64,000 bases of DNA from Mantis religiosa (lineage: Eukaryota > Arthropoda > Insecta > Mantodea > Mantidae), in contig CM060955.1 in NCBI GenBank assembly GCA_030765055.1, forward strand, positions 99,632,024 through 99,696,023, written 5' to 3'. The notes under the pieces are model-generated. The model had not been told where the DNA came from, searched no databases, and was given only the letters and a program-made list of their open reading frames with translations. This document shows positions 35,001 to 44,438 of the stretch, piece by piece; position 1 is the stretch's first letter, and every line of letters begins with the position of its first letter. Made by a program: the position numbers and the translations under genes.

Positions 35001-35893
35001 TTCATAATTTCAGTGTCTTGGCTGCATAGCTATTTGAAACCTTTTGGAAAATATATTATCTCTATAAAACACTGAATTTTACTTTAGAAGGTATTGCACT
35101 AGAAGTTGCTTCCTTTAGTATAACATGTAAGCATATTTTTCAATCATAATACTGAAGTATCTTATGTATACACTCTTTAAAAAGTTCTTTATGTGAAATC
35201 ATAGCTTCATCTTTGAAATATTAATACATATCATAACAGGATTAGTTTCACAAATCCATCATCAGCCAACTTATTTATTATTACTGTTATTGCTACTGCC
35301 ACTAGATGACTGATTATTTTTTGTTGTATTGCCAACCACTGAAAGTAAAACAAATTGACAGACTCACTGGCAATATTTCAAAATTCATTACAAGATCCTT
35401 ATGTTTCAACACAAATATTTTTCCCCAATCATCAAATATATGGGTCCATTTAATCGCTGTAATAATTTTACCTCTGGATTTAATTTGTGAAAGTGATCAA
35501 AAATGATCTGCCACAGCTGATTAATTAATTTCTTTATATTTAATATTTATAAAATACTGTCAATTCTTTTAATACATTTTTCTTTCAGGGGTTGGCAATA
35601 AAACAAAACAAAAGGTATGTCACCTAGCGGCAGTAACGACAACAGTAATAAAAAAAGTTGGCTGATAATGCCAAAGATGAAAGTCCTGTTATAATCTATA
35701 TTCATATTAAAGATAAGTGAAGTTTAGCCACCAAATATTATAATTTATTGAATTTATATTTGCTTCTTTGTCAATAGCTTCAGTTTTTTTTAATTTCATA
35801 GCTTCCATGTTGGTTAAAAATTTGTTCTTTATTTCACAGATTATACCAGATCCAGTAGGAAAGAAGAAATTCTTTCAAAATCAGAAGGATTGA
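23316..35893 (+). CDS. Prdx4: Peroxiredoxin-4 (secreted/ER typical 2-Cys), 5 exons
   Basis: Coding exons are 23316-23478, 29781-29898, 29978-30217, 33416-33581 and 35840-35893. All have GT-AG introns and keep frame, giving 246 residues. Residues 1-20 form a signal peptide, followed by the Prx4-specific ESCQTFAGGAVYP segment with Cys27. The peroxidatic Cys98 is in FVCPTE and the resolving Cys219 is in GEVCPAGW. The GGLG motif is at 141-144. The enzyme reduces H2O2 through a Cys98-Cys219 disulphide between subunits, normally in the ER, where Prx4 feeds oxidative folding. The C-terminal YF motif linked to hyperoxidation sensitivity reads FF (240-241). Length is slightly short of vertebrate Prx4. 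Introns 1, 3 and 4 are stuffed with mobile elements, yet all exons are intact. Confidence 0.97.
24905..25560 (-). pseudogene. LINE reverse transcriptase fragment (Prx4 intron 1)
   Basis: Minus strand reads GVLQDSVLGPFLFIIYINDF near 25140-25222, then HDTNLVTTSTN (FADD lost to AHDT). It continues with NTNMLQINTAKTE and LLGIYIDKKPN to 24908. This is a Jockey/CR1-type RT core with a destroyed active site. Confidence 0.8.
25616..26102 (-). pseudogene. PLE GIY-YIG endonuclease fragment
   Basis: Minus-strand frames at 25884-26102 and 25613-25903 overlap with a frameshift. The first has SGIYQIECCDCSQFYIGKTK and RAKEHF. The second continues with STWEQIFI and FNFDIPQKDLFGKF. These are the two halves of the Penelope-type GIY-YIG C-terminus. 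The end (VENGGKVSETCSRKI) overlaps a degenerate hammerhead-like motif at about 25620-25660. Confidence 0.85.
26525..26578. repeat. Perfect 20-bp-arm hairpin
   Basis: ACTGACTGGCTGACCTTGAC at 26525-26544 is exactly inverted at 26559-26578 around a 14-base loop that itself contains TTCCGGAA. Outer sequence extends the symmetry (cttgacactgac / gtcagtgtcaag). A PLE-like terminal motif (TTGAAAAT, GAAGCA/TGCTTC stem, GAAAC) follows at 26601-26630. Confidence 0.95.
26862..27022. repeat. Inverted repeat with hammerhead-like centre
   Basis: Arms TGATGAATAAAAGATGATTC (from 26862) and GAATCATCTTTTATTCATCA (to about 27015) flank GTGATGATGCTTGCTGCAAC and AAGCAAAACATCTG. The centre resembles the motif in the element at 44078-44438, so this is probably a related PLE-derived unit. 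Confidence 0.65.
27135..27360 (+). mobile_element. SINE-C body with internal duplication
   Basis: GATGGCCCATGTCA and TTACTGGCATG blocks match the SINE-C body. A segment of about 55 bp containing TAAGTGTGCTTAA is present twice. No head is recognisable. Confidence 0.55.
27410..27640 (+). pseudogene. LINE C-terminal zinc-motif fragment
   Basis: The plus strand reads SDCPLCGGKDAQHIVFECRE near 27450-27508, the C-terminal Cys/His motif of RNase H-type LINEs. The same motif recurs in a second fragment at 31135-31195. Confidence 0.7.
28298..28558 (-). mobile_element. SINE-A in TIR element
   Basis: Minus-strand copy headed by a 26-base T-run and GTT repeats. Target duplications are ttaacccattc at 28287-28297 and taaacccattc at 28559-28569. 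Confidence 0.9.
28810..29051 (-). mobile_element. SINE-A in TIR element, second insertion
   Basis: Minus-strand copy with an exact 11-bp target duplication, taaaccttagt, at 28799-28809 and 29052-29062. The related TIR element at 53988 lacks it, showing the empty site. Confidence 0.95.
29507..29687. repeat. (ATT)n microsatellite
   Basis: About 58 ATT units with one GTT-rich interruption near 29587-29598, in Prx4 intron 1 just 5' of exon 2. Long poly-Tyr, poly-Ile and poly-Asn frames here are artefacts. Confidence 0.97.
30218..33415. other. Prx4 intron 3 with decayed retroelement DNA
   Basis: Contents recognised are a LINE zinc-motif scrap at 31135-31195 (CPLCRGKDAQHIVF), a PLE-type terminal tail around 31600-31760 (ACTACAAATAGTTTTTCCGA) and a T-run at 31990-32017. 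Lys/Asn-rich broken frames at 32039-32720 look like LINE linker sequence (DKELTDNQKIASALNSNF). The short segment ACTCTGTGTAAAAAGGAACT occurs at both 31606 and about 32463. Confidence 0.5.
32294..32459. repeat. 83-bp tandem duplication
   Basis: Two adjacent copies begin at 32294 and 32377, differing at about one base. They lie in decayed retroelement sequence within Prx4 intron 3. Confidence 0.95.
34036..34284. mobile_element. Palindromic PLE-derived element b
   Basis: A 249-bp fold-back in Prx4 intron 4, bounded by an exact 13-bp duplication taggattatctgt at 34023-34035 and 34285-34297. The plus arm has CTGATGA (34191), T, stem AGGAGC-AAGA-GCTCTT, and GAAACATGTC (34215-34224). CAG before the box and CTG after GTC can pair as stem I. 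The minus arm carries the mutated core UUGACGA. Confidence 0.93.
35230..35700. pseudogene. Inverted PLE fragment (Prx4 intron 4)
   Basis: Minus strand at about 35310-35460 reads WGKIFVLKHKDLVMNFEI, the PLE C-terminal signature. Ends CTAATCCTGTTATGA and its near inverse flank it. Hammerhead-like traces occur at 35245-35265 (minus, CUGAUGA then GAAAC) and 35645 (plus, CUGAUAA). Confidence 0.7.
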
Positions 35894-36027
35894 AGAGTTT
35901 TGAGTGCAATATCAAGATCTGCTTTTTTAAAAGACGCATTTGGAAGTATAACACAATCTCTTCAGTTTTACTGAGTTTTATGGTAAAGTGAGGTGCGAAG
36001 ATTGTAATGTCATTGTCTCTCTATGCT

Positions 36028-36033
36028 AATAAA
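36028..36033 (+). terminator. Poly(A) signal of Prx4
   Basis: AATAAA 135 bp after the Prx4 stop codon, followed by T/A-rich DNA. Confidence 0.8.
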
Positions 36034-36455
36034 ACATTTTAAACAAATTTGATTTTGCATTCTTTTTAATAGTGCTTGATATCATAGAGGCAGCTCTATT
36101 CAACTTGGTAGAGTGGGTGTAAGATTTTGGATATTAGAAAAAGCAGAAGCAGTATTAACCTGCTTACCTCATCACTATTGAGTTTCAAAACTTTTTCTTG
36201 CCTTACACCTATGCCATGGATTAAAATGGAGAACAAATACCTGGTGTACTGCAAGGTTCTGTGCTGGGTTCTCTGCTTTATATACTGTACACAGATGACG
36301 TCAGTTATTTTGCAAACTGATACACATTAAATTACTTGGTTCACTGATAACATTATGAACTTAAATAAAACGAAAACTAGTATTATAGAATTTAAAACTG
36401 CTGCTAATGCTAATTTAAAACAAGATAACCGTGACAATAATATGACACAAGGTTA

Positions 36456-36707
36456 ATCTGCCTTGGTAGCGTAGATGGTAGCATATCTGCCTCACGTTCA
36501 AGAGGTCCCGAGTTCGAATCTCAGTCAAGGTGAGTTACCTAGATAAGGTTTTTTCCAGGGGTTTCCCTTATCCTTCAAGACGAATGTCGGGTAACTCTAC
36601 GCTCCCTGGACCCTGGACTCATTTGAGCATCATTTCACCCAATTCATTCACCGTCCGATATAACTTAATGTTGGGGCGGACGTAAATTTAAAAAAAAATG
36701 ACACAAG
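36456..36707 (+). mobile_element. SINE-A in LINE
   Basis: Plus-strand copy with the clearest tRNA-like head (GGTAGCGTAGATGGTAGC, GAGTTCGAATCTC) and a short A-tail. An exact 14-bp target duplication atgacacaaggtta lies at 36442-36455 and 36708-36721. Confidence 0.95.
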
Positions 36708-37025
36708 GTTATAGTAAGATATTAGGAATGCATAAAGATGAACATTTAAAATGGAATATCCATATTGAATATAGAAACCAAAAAAATTGTACATTATAGC
36801 TATTTTCATTCAATTCTGGCCTATGTATAATATTGTGGGGAAACACATCGGGATGTGTAACAGTATTTACAATTCAAAAAAAGATAATATGCATAATGTT
36901 ACAAACTAGCTTTAAAGATTTATGCAAACCTTATTTTAAGGTTTTTTATCTAAAGTACTGTATGCATAGACTAACACTTAAATAAAAAAAAAAATAAAAA
37001 AAAAAACACCCTATCATATGGGTAT

Positions 37026-37355
37026 GTCCTGCACCATGGCACAGTGGGCTAAGGGATCATCCTTTGGTTCCCTGCCACAGAAGCAGCTTGGGATCAATCC
37101 CACCCCTGGTGAGTGCAGATTTTAAGTCCCAGATATAGGACCAGTGGCCACTTAGTATCATGAGGAAATTGAGGAGCTTACGATAGGTTAGCGACCCTGG
37201 TTAAGAAAGCCAACTTTCCGGCTGAGGGTGCCAAGATGCTGACCACATCTCCTCCCCGTATCTGTTGGATGATCTCCCACCTCTACCTTGCATATGTCGG
37301 CATGAGATCGGCAGTCAGGTTGGCAGGTCCTGGCCCTCTATAGACTATTGTACCA
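37026..37355 (+). mobile_element. SINE-F (distinct tRNA-like SINE)
   Basis: A 330-bp insertion flanked by atatgggtat at 37016-37025 and 37356-37365. It starts with CACCATGGCACAGTGGGCTA and GGGATCAATCCCACC, resembling A and B boxes. Its GC content is well above its surroundings. No other copy is seen in the window. Family assignment as a SINE is inferred. Confidence 0.75.
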
Positions 37356-37719
37356 ATATGGGTATAAAAATATGTAATAAATTACCTCAAAGATTCAAAG
37401 AGATAAAGACTTCAAAATTGTTTAATAAAAGTATAAAAGACTTATTAAAGACCATACTATTCAATACAAGAATTCATGGTTGACACAGTATTGTAAATAA
37501 TATTAAACCTTGTAATTGATAATTTATATTACATATATAATACCATGTACTCTATCTATACATTGGAATTAGTTTACTCTTTTATTTTAATTATTTTATA
37601 TATAACTTGACAAGTCACCAGCTTACCAGCTTAGACTCACATTGTAAACATTATGTGCCAAAGAGATACTATTCAATTCTAAAACCAACTGAAAGTTGCA
37701 TTCAAACATTCATACACAA

Positions 37720-37814
37720 TATACCGATATTTAACTGTATTGGAACACCACAGTGAAGCGAAAAATTATTAATTTTTAGATGAGTCGTATTTTTTACACA
37801 TCTAAAAATTAATA
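37720..37814. mobile_element. Minimal palindromic PLE end, element g
   Basis: A 95-bp insertion bounded by attcatacacaa at 37708-37719 and 37815-37826. It contains the terminal sequence GTTCCAATACAGTTAA (inverted) and AGATGAGTCGTATT shared with the element at 52299-52754, and folds on itself (TTAATTTTTAGATG / CATCTAAAAATTAA). The hammerhead-like part is absent. Confidence 0.85.
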
Positions 37815-38765
37815 ATTCATACACAAATTAAAGAATTCAAAAAGAAGTAATTTTTTAACAAATCTAAAACATGAAATCATACAAAGAGGTCTCAGGCAGT
37901 AAATTTTTGCTCACATTAGGAAGATAATGTAAAGGCCGGCCAACCTAACTGAATGATTCTTTTGTGATTACTATGTGAATGCTGGGTTGTTTAAATTCTG
38001 CAAAAATTCCCATTAGAACCCAGCATAATACCAGACAGCAAAACTTGTACTCCGATGGGAAAGAGGTATTTACAGCACGAGTAAATTCAATCCCATTGCA
38101 ATTCCAAATAATAACCATACATATGCCAATTTATGTGCACTGAAGGATCTGTAGAAGGCACTGTGTACCTGAGAATAATAAAATACATCAATTCCACCAG
38201 TATTTACACTTTGCCTCCACCATATCCTATGATTTTAGGAGCACCTTCCAATACAGACAGTGTTTAAGTGAAAACCACACATATTTCCTTTTGAGACTTT
38301 TAAAAAAATATATTGTAATGCACTGTAATTATGAAAGCATACTACAAAGAAGAAACAGACCAATAAAAAAAGTCAGTGAACACATATTTTACAAGACTGC
38401 TAGTATTTCTGTTATGAATATTATTGATAGAAGTTTGTATGAATAATATATCCAACCATGATAAGTGCACCATGAAAAGGACTATCCTTTAAACACCTCA
38501 AACCATAAACCATACTAGGGTAGGTACTATATTGTGACTGTGTGGGTTACGTAGATTCGGAAATCCGGTTTGCAGAAATTTATAACAACTTTTGCTGCAG
38601 TAGAGCTTGGTTAACATGAGTTGGCAGCTATCTGCGCAGTAGAAGAGGGGCAACCAGGAGAGTGGGGTAGGACTGGCAGCCACATGCGGGCAAGAGAGAG
38701 GAGAAAGCGCATGCATCTTACCTTGAGGCTGGTTTCAGGCAACAGAAGTAACTCTAGGAGATTGT

Positions 38766-40160
38766 TCAGCTGCAGACTGTTTCTTCTTCCGGAAAATTCC
38801 CCCCTTCATCTTCACTAGAAAACTCTGATGACTCACTGCTTTCATCGTTGTCATCTCCTAGATGAATGATGATTTCCTGTCCTCCATCCAGCAAACCTTC
38901 ATTGCGCATGAATTCATGTTCAACCTGAATGACGTGTTGACATCTTTTCTGCCAATCTTCCGCAGAAATGTCAGCAAACTTCTCGTCAGCTAACTTAATG
39001 ACGTCATCCATTTTGAACGTGACATTTCTTTCTGCAATCCAGTTCTTTACAGTAGCCCAAATCAGTTCGATTGGATTTAACTCGGGATGATAAGGTGGAA
39101 GGCGTAAAACTGTATGGTTATGTGCATGAAGAAAACTGTCTATTTTGTACTTGGGGATTTTGGGTTTGAGAGGGATGATCATATTGTAAATGTCGGGTTT
39201 GTACAGGGAGGAGAAATCAATGTTTGTAAAATGTTCCATGGAGAGGTTTTGTTTCAGCCACGAAATCATTGTGTCTCTTCTGGAACTTGCAGTGGGCGCC
39301 TTATTAAGGATCACATTGTGGTAAGGTGCATTGTCAATTACCAATACGGAATTTTGGGGAAGATTAGGGATCAGTCTTTTTTTTATCCACTTCTCATAAT
39401 TCTTATAGTTCATGTCGTGGTAGTTACCGATTTTCTGCTGGGACTTGAACCGAATATACGCGTTAGGGATAAACCCTTGCTGGCCTCCAGCATGCACGAT
39501 GATAAGACGCTGGCCTTTGGATACCGGTGCTAAGAGGCCGTGTAAACTGTTATCACTCCAAGCATACGGAGTAGTATGAGATGAATGGATATACGTCTCG
39601 TCCATATATATTATGGGACGGCCCTCGCTTCTATATTGCTTCATCATTCTGAGAAAATGGAGGCGCTTAGTTCTGATGTCATGGCGCTCCATTAAAATTT
39701 TTCTGTTCTTCTTTGTCCGTTTCCATGTGAAACCCAGCTTTGAGAGTATTTTTCTTAGTGTGGATATGCTCCCTTCAAAGTTTATCGAATCCTTTAATTT
39801 AGCATGCACCTTCCTCAGTGTCGGTCTTTGTTTGTGAATTATATAGAATTCGTTCACAGTTCGGCGCACTACTGCCTCATTAAAGGCATCCAAACTGGCA
39901 CGAAAAGACCTCTTTGGTCTCTTTTTGTATGGTGTGGAGAATGAAATCGAAGTACCACGATCAATATCTTTCGTTTCCTTAATAATTCTCCTTACACTTC
40001 TTTCAGAAACACCTGTTGCCTCAGCCACACTCTTCCCAATGTTTTTGATGCTAAGAGTTGTTAAGCCAGCTTCTGCATGTCTTTTCATGTACTTATAAAG
40101 ATTACTAACAACTTCCCTGGTTTGGGAGTGCAACACTTTACCTTGTAGTTTGCTGTCCAT
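38766..40160 (-). CDS. Transposase, IS630/Tc1/mariner type (DD88E)
   Basis: Intact 464-residue frame from ATG at 40160. The N-terminus has helix-turn-helix segments (IGKSVAEATGVSERSVRRII about 41-60, and LRKILSKLGFTWKR about 135-148). The catalytic core shows YMDETYIHSSH (Asp187), SVLVIDNAPYH (Asp276) and LPPYHPELNPIELIW (Glu365). The second and third acids are 88 residues apart, against 34-41 in most Tc1/mariner families. The extra segment (about 285-345) contains KAPTASSRRDTMISWL. A Ser/Asp/Glu-rich tail covers 435-460. The protein would cut and paste its own element. The family of IHSSHTTPYAW-type transposases is common in arthropods. The open frame among decayed repeats implies recent activity or selection; flanking TIRs favour a live transposon over a domesticated gene. 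Confidence 0.93.
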   Translation of the reverse strand: MDSKLQGKVLHSQTREVVSNLYKYMKRHAEAGLTTLSIKNIGKSVAEATGVSERSVRRIIKETKDIDRGTSISFSTPYKKRPKRSFRASLDAFNEAVVRRTVNEFYIIHKQRPTLRKVHAKLKDSINFEGSISTLRKILSKLGFTWKRTKKNRKILMERHDIRTKRLHFLRMMKQYRSEGRPIIYMDETYIHSSHTTPYAWSDNSLHGLLAPVSKGQRLIIVHAGGQQGFIPNAYIRFKSQQKIGNYHDMNYKNYEKWIKKRLIPNLPQNSVLVIDNAPYHNVILNKAPTASSRRDTMISWLKQNLSMEHFTNIDFSSLYKPDIYNMIIPLKPKIPKYKIDSFLHAHNHTVLRLPPYHPELNPIELIWATVKNWIAERNVTFKMDDVIKLADEKFADISAEDWQKRCQHVIQVEHEFMRNEGLLDGGQEIIIHLGDDNDESSESSEFSSEDEGGNFPEEETVCS

Positions 40161-40433
40161 GTTTTAAAATATTAAAGTCTGCAGTAAAAGGAAATACACT
40201 TAACGCAGATGCGCACGCGCACACACACACACTTACACAATCACGCACGCACTTACAAGTACGCTGAAAATAACTAAGAACAACGAGAACTGCTACTTAC
40301 TGTACATATATTAAAGTACACTGTCATTTACATATAAAAATATAAATCACACGGACCCGAGCCTTAAAAAATTCCTAAGACGCACGTCCAACCTCAACGA
40401 TTTCACAACTGTAACTGACCCCCACTCTTAGTG

Positions 40434-40447
40434 CCAGTAGGTGGCGG
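40434..40447 (+). promoter_or_regulatory. CTCF-like motif
   Basis: CCAGTAGGTGGCGG matches the core CTCF consensus (CCASYAGRKGGCRS) at all 14 positions. It lies 290 bp upstream of the transposase start, inside the transposon. Chance is possible for one site; function is inferred only. Confidence 0.3.
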
Positions 40448-41394
40448 AGAGGGTGAGTCACTGCGCATATTTTCTCAGCTGCCATGTCTGAATAAACATA
40501 CTGTACAAGACGTGAAATTGACGATCAGCTATCTTCAAGGTCGGCTCAGTGCTCCGCCGCATGAAAACAAATGAATGAAATCACTGCGGTACAGTTCAAT
40601 CACCGACTGTCGCAATAACCAACACACAACTACTGCTTCTAACACTTGTGGGGTATTTATAGCCCTCAGCCGTTGTTTCTAGAATGCTGGAGACCTGAGA
40701 AATTTCTCGGCAACAACAATGGACCGAACGCTATGGAGCCTCTCTCTGTCTCTTTCTATCCGGCCCATGCGCCCGGCTTTGACTTGTGGCAGCAGCCCAA
40801 CAATGCCACTTGCTCGCTCTGTGTTGTGAATGACAACACCTGGTGTATAGTTACACCTAACCTGTTTCATCATGTCCAAGTTTTGCTGTCTGGTAATGAC
40901 TGAAGTTGTCACTAAATAGCATACTTTCTGAAGTTGAAACCAATGAAATTTTTTCCTCATTCAGCAAAACATTATGACAAAATTTAGAATGTGTAAAATG
41001 TTCAATGCAGTACATGTACAAAGTTACAAATAATTTAAGTAAGAATACTGAAATTAGAATAAAACATTCATTCTATAATATTTTTTAAGCAGAAGACAAC
41101 CAATACACATACATGTACAGACTGTGGACATCAGAGTTGGTAAGTCAGCACTATTAAAAATCTAACTAAATTATTAATCTAGGGGTGATGTTTGCAGAGA
41201 TTGTTATACATCTTAGCATTACTAGACATTTAGGACCTGAAATCTGTTTTATTCTTTCTCACAAGACTGCAAAAGCATTTTCAACATTATTCAACAATAG
41301 TTAAAATTGCCAAAATACTCGATGCTAATTGAAAAAATTATTTGTAGTCTGTGTTTTTGATACTTTGTCACTTACATTTTTATTTATTAAGAGA

Positions 41395-41650
41395 CTAGTT
41401 TCAGAAGTCGTCACCTCCATTTTCAACCTCTTTCCAGTTGTCTGATCGAGTACTGCTCTCTTCTCTATGGCGGTGGAACTATGAACTTCATCAAATTATC
41501 CACCGCCAGAGAGAAGAGAGCAGACATCGGACAGCTGTCTGATCGAGTACTGCTCTCTTCTCTATGGCGGTGGAACTCTGAACTTTGTCAAATTATCCAC
41601 CGCCAGAGAGAAGAGAGCAGACATCGGACAGCTGGAAAGAGGTTGAAAAT
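41395..41650. repeat. Tandem 97-bp inverted-repeat units in PLE end
   Basis: Two adjacent units start at 41440 and 41537. Each has arms CTGCTCTCTTCTCTATGGCG and the near inverse CGCCAGAGAGAAGAGAGCAG around a 30-base loop. Outside, TTCCAGTTG / CAGCTGGAA and CAACCTC / GAGGTTG extend symmetry. A hammerhead-like element with 6-bp stem II and GAAACUAGUC lies on the minus strand at 41390-41428. Confidence 0.85.
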
Positions 41651-41869
41651 TGTAAAAATGTAGGTGGCAAAGTGTCAAAACAAATAGTTTTTTCAAATGA
41701 TTTTTATGTTACCATTACGAAATTCCTCCAATTCAATGCTGTTATATTGTATTTTAACATTTAATACAATACCTTTGAATACAAATTAATCTTACTTTTC
41801 TCCTTTCAGTTCCTATTGGACTTGCTATCCCAACATTTTGCCCCTTTTCCAGATAGATAGGTCAGCATT

Positions 41870-42115
41870 GGAATGGTTATTACAATACCACATATTTTCC
41901 TATCCTTTCAGGGATTAGAGGGATACAATACATCTGGTAGATATGCTTTAAGGGATGAATATTTCTTCTCCAGGATGGCCTTACCCAAACTTGACCACTC
42001 CTTGCTCTGGTTACTGGAGGGAGCAGGAGCATCCAGTGATCTTTATCTGGAGGGTCCCTCACTATTGAGTATTCATTAACCCCCCCGCATTCAATGAAGT
42101 CATGAGAATGCAAAT
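41870..42115. other. Unclassified, less AT-rich segment
   Basis: Both strands are open for about 70 codons and composition is richer in G/C than its surroundings. I do not recognise the product; it may be a scrap of an unknown repeat. Confidence 0.3.
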
Positions 42116-42780
42116 ATTTCTCTTATCTGATTTTCAGTTAAAAGGGAATTAAGTTTCTAAACATCCTTAAAGACATGGTAGTGCTGCTGCTTTCTGAAAT
42201 TCTTCCTAGTACCACATATTAAATACAATAGGTGTTAGGACCTATAGAAATGAAGAAGAACATCTATCTAAACAGAGTACTGAAATACCCTACACTGGCC
42301 TTGAAATCATAGTTGGAATCAGTCAAAATGTTAAAAATAAAAACACAGATTAGAACAACATAACAAAGTCTGATGGCAGACTTATCCTGGACTAAAGCCA
42401 GGAAACTAGTAATAGATGCTTCTAAAACTCTCTCATCTCTAGTGAGATTGGATAGAGAGAAATAGGGAAAGTAGGTGCACCACTTTCAAAACATGATCAC
42501 TTCAGGAAACATCTATGTAAAGAATGACTACAAAGATACCATCTGTAGATAATGCAAAAGGGATAAAAAAAAACTGTCTGGTATGCCCTATTTATCCTTT
42601 CCTGGCATGTGGAAGATTGAATTCCAAATAAAAGTCTCCCATTTTTCATTTATTAAATAGCAAAGAACATTTCCTAAGTTACAAACAAAATTTTTAGTCC
42701 ATATATTGCACTTCATAAATGTTACAAAAATTGGAAACTCATATCATAGTCATAGTGTGGAAATAAGATAAATTAACATT

Positions 42781-43062
42781 CAAAGTATAAACTTGAAAGA
42801 AGCGTAGAGACAGTGAAGCACAACTTAGCACAAAAGTGAATCGAGATGTTCACACACTGCTTCACACACTGTTTATAGACATGTTTCAAGAGCTTTTGCT
42901 CTTATCATCAGCTGGAACTCAACTAGTGCAAATTGTAGTGGTTTCCGCTTTCTCCGTATCGTCAATAGATGGCATGATGTCAAAGATGTCTGGTGGTGGA
43001 GTTTCAAAATTCATGACTATGACGAAACAGTGTGTCAATATCTTCTCAATTCACTTTTGTGC
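42781..43062. mobile_element. Palindromic PLE-derived element c
   Basis: A 282-bp insertion with exact 12-bp duplication taaattaacatt at 42769-42780 and 43063-43074. It shares both ends with elements b and e (TATAAACTTGAAAGAAGCGT at the left, CACTTTTGTGC at the right). Minus-strand core at 42878-42911 is CUGAUGA, U, AAGAGC-AAAA-GCUCUU, GAAACAUGUC. The C-terminal coding part (VMNFETPPPDIFD-like) is present in one orientation. Confidence 0.93.
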
Positions 43063-44077
43063 TAAATTAACATTGTCTATTACTGAATGTAATAAACAAA
43101 GTTTCTGCTGATTATCAATAGAGGTCACTAGTGATGCACTAGAATTTTAAATCCCACAAAACAATCTTCAATTTATGTATTTTGTTGTAAGCCATGATGG
43201 TAATGAAGGGTGGATCCATATATAAGCATAGCCCTATATTGTGGCACATTTGGACTGTAATCTTAGCAAAAATCTTAACATCATTAATAACTTAAATGGT
43301 TTGTAACTTACAAAATGAAAGTGTATATTTAAACATGCCCACAAAGTCCCCCTCCCCCAAAAGAAAGGCCTCTGCTCCAGTACATTTTATGGGCAAACTA
43401 TTATAGCTGACAAATGGAATAACTTAATAAGCAGATATAAATTATTAGGCAACATACGCTACTACTTTTCTGAAATTTATAACTGTGGCTTAACAGGTTT
43501 GTATCCAGGTGCAAGTTTTTCAATTTCAATAGAGATTTTCATTTGTGAAATCATAAAAACATTCTGTGTTACATTCACATGACTTTCTCCACTCACCCTT
43601 GTATAAACTACTCTTTCTTATAAACTCCTATGCTTCATCTACTTCATTTTAATCGACAAACATTTGAGAAGTTGTTTTATTGCAGTTTGTCAGTAAATGG
43701 AATTAGGGAAACAGTAGGGTTTAAGCCATAGTCAAATCTTTTAAGAGCAGGTCACTGTCAAATGGCTTTGAAATTTCATTATCTTTGCCTAACCAAGAGT
43801 AAAGAAAGAATAAAAAAGAACAATGATTTTCTATTTAAATTTCTTACGGTTTACCAGTTAAGCAAAAGTCATCTAGAATGAAGAGGACTTCACAGAGGCT
43901 CTCTAAAAAATGTAAGATATACATTTGATATGAAAATATCTTAAACATATAGTATTTAATCAAAATCTTTAGCACCTTTTAGAAAATCAAAATGTTTTTA
44001 AAATTCCCTATGTAAAGCTTAATTTGAAGTGAGAGGGTAGCATTTTCTTGAAAATCTTTGCATCACATCCTTGGAAA

Positions 44078-44438
44078 CATAGGCTTTCACGGCTGGCATC
44101 TTGTTCGGTAGAAGATTCTGGGCTGTAAGGCCGGGGTCCCCTGGGTTTCTTCATATCTCTCTTCATATCATTCCTCAGTAGCTAGGAAGAGTACAAGGAG
44201 GACTTTTCTATGCCACTGATGATGCTTACCTCAGTTGTAAGCAAAACATCTGTAAGGCCGGGGGTCCCCTGGGTTTCTTCATATCTCTCTTCATATCATT
44301 CCTCAGTAGCTAGGAAGAGTACAAGGAGGACTTTTCTATGCCACTGATGATGCTTACCTCAGTTGTATGCTAAACATCTGGGAGAGATATGAAGAAACCC
44401 AGTGGACCACGGCCTTGCAGCCCGGAATCTTCTACTGA
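44078..44438. mobile_element. Palindromic PLE-like element d
   Basis: Bounded by an exact 13-bp duplication acatccttggaaa at 44065-44077 and 44439-44451. It contains a direct duplication of about 130 bp (around 44127-44255 and 44258-44385). Each half has CTGATGA, T, a GCTTAC/GTAAGC stem, then AAAACATCTG (first at 44216-44252). The second copy has a broken stem. Outer arms (GAAGATTCTGGGCTG and its inverse) are symmetric. Confidence 0.88.

Larger units (their letters stand above)
36200..37495 (+). pseudogene. LINE RT remnant with two nested SINEs
   Basis: The plus strand reads GVLQGSVLGSLLYILYTDDV at about 36243, then IEFKTAANANLKQD. After a SINE it continues with ILGMHKDEHLKWNIHIEY and LCKPYFKVFYLKYCMHRLTL. 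After a second SINE it ends GIKICNKLPQRFKEIK to HG-stop near 37483. It is a CR1/Jockey-like RT with stops and a damaged active site (YTDD). Confidence 0.85.
38031..40893 (-). mobile_element. Complete Tc1/mariner-superfamily transposon
   Basis: CCAGACAGCAAAACTTG at 38031-38047 is exactly inverted at 40877-40893. Both ends abut TA (38029-38030 and 40894-40895), the usual target duplication of this superfamily. The 2863-bp interior contains one intact transposase on the minus strand. About 0.7 kb of subterminal DNA lies on each side, and the 5' side (40160-40890) is unusually GC/CpG-rich for this window. Everything needed for mobility appears present. Confidence 0.88.

Noticed and set aside
39114..39533. 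139-codon plus-strand frame
   Set aside because: It is antisense to the conserved transposase and shows no family pattern.
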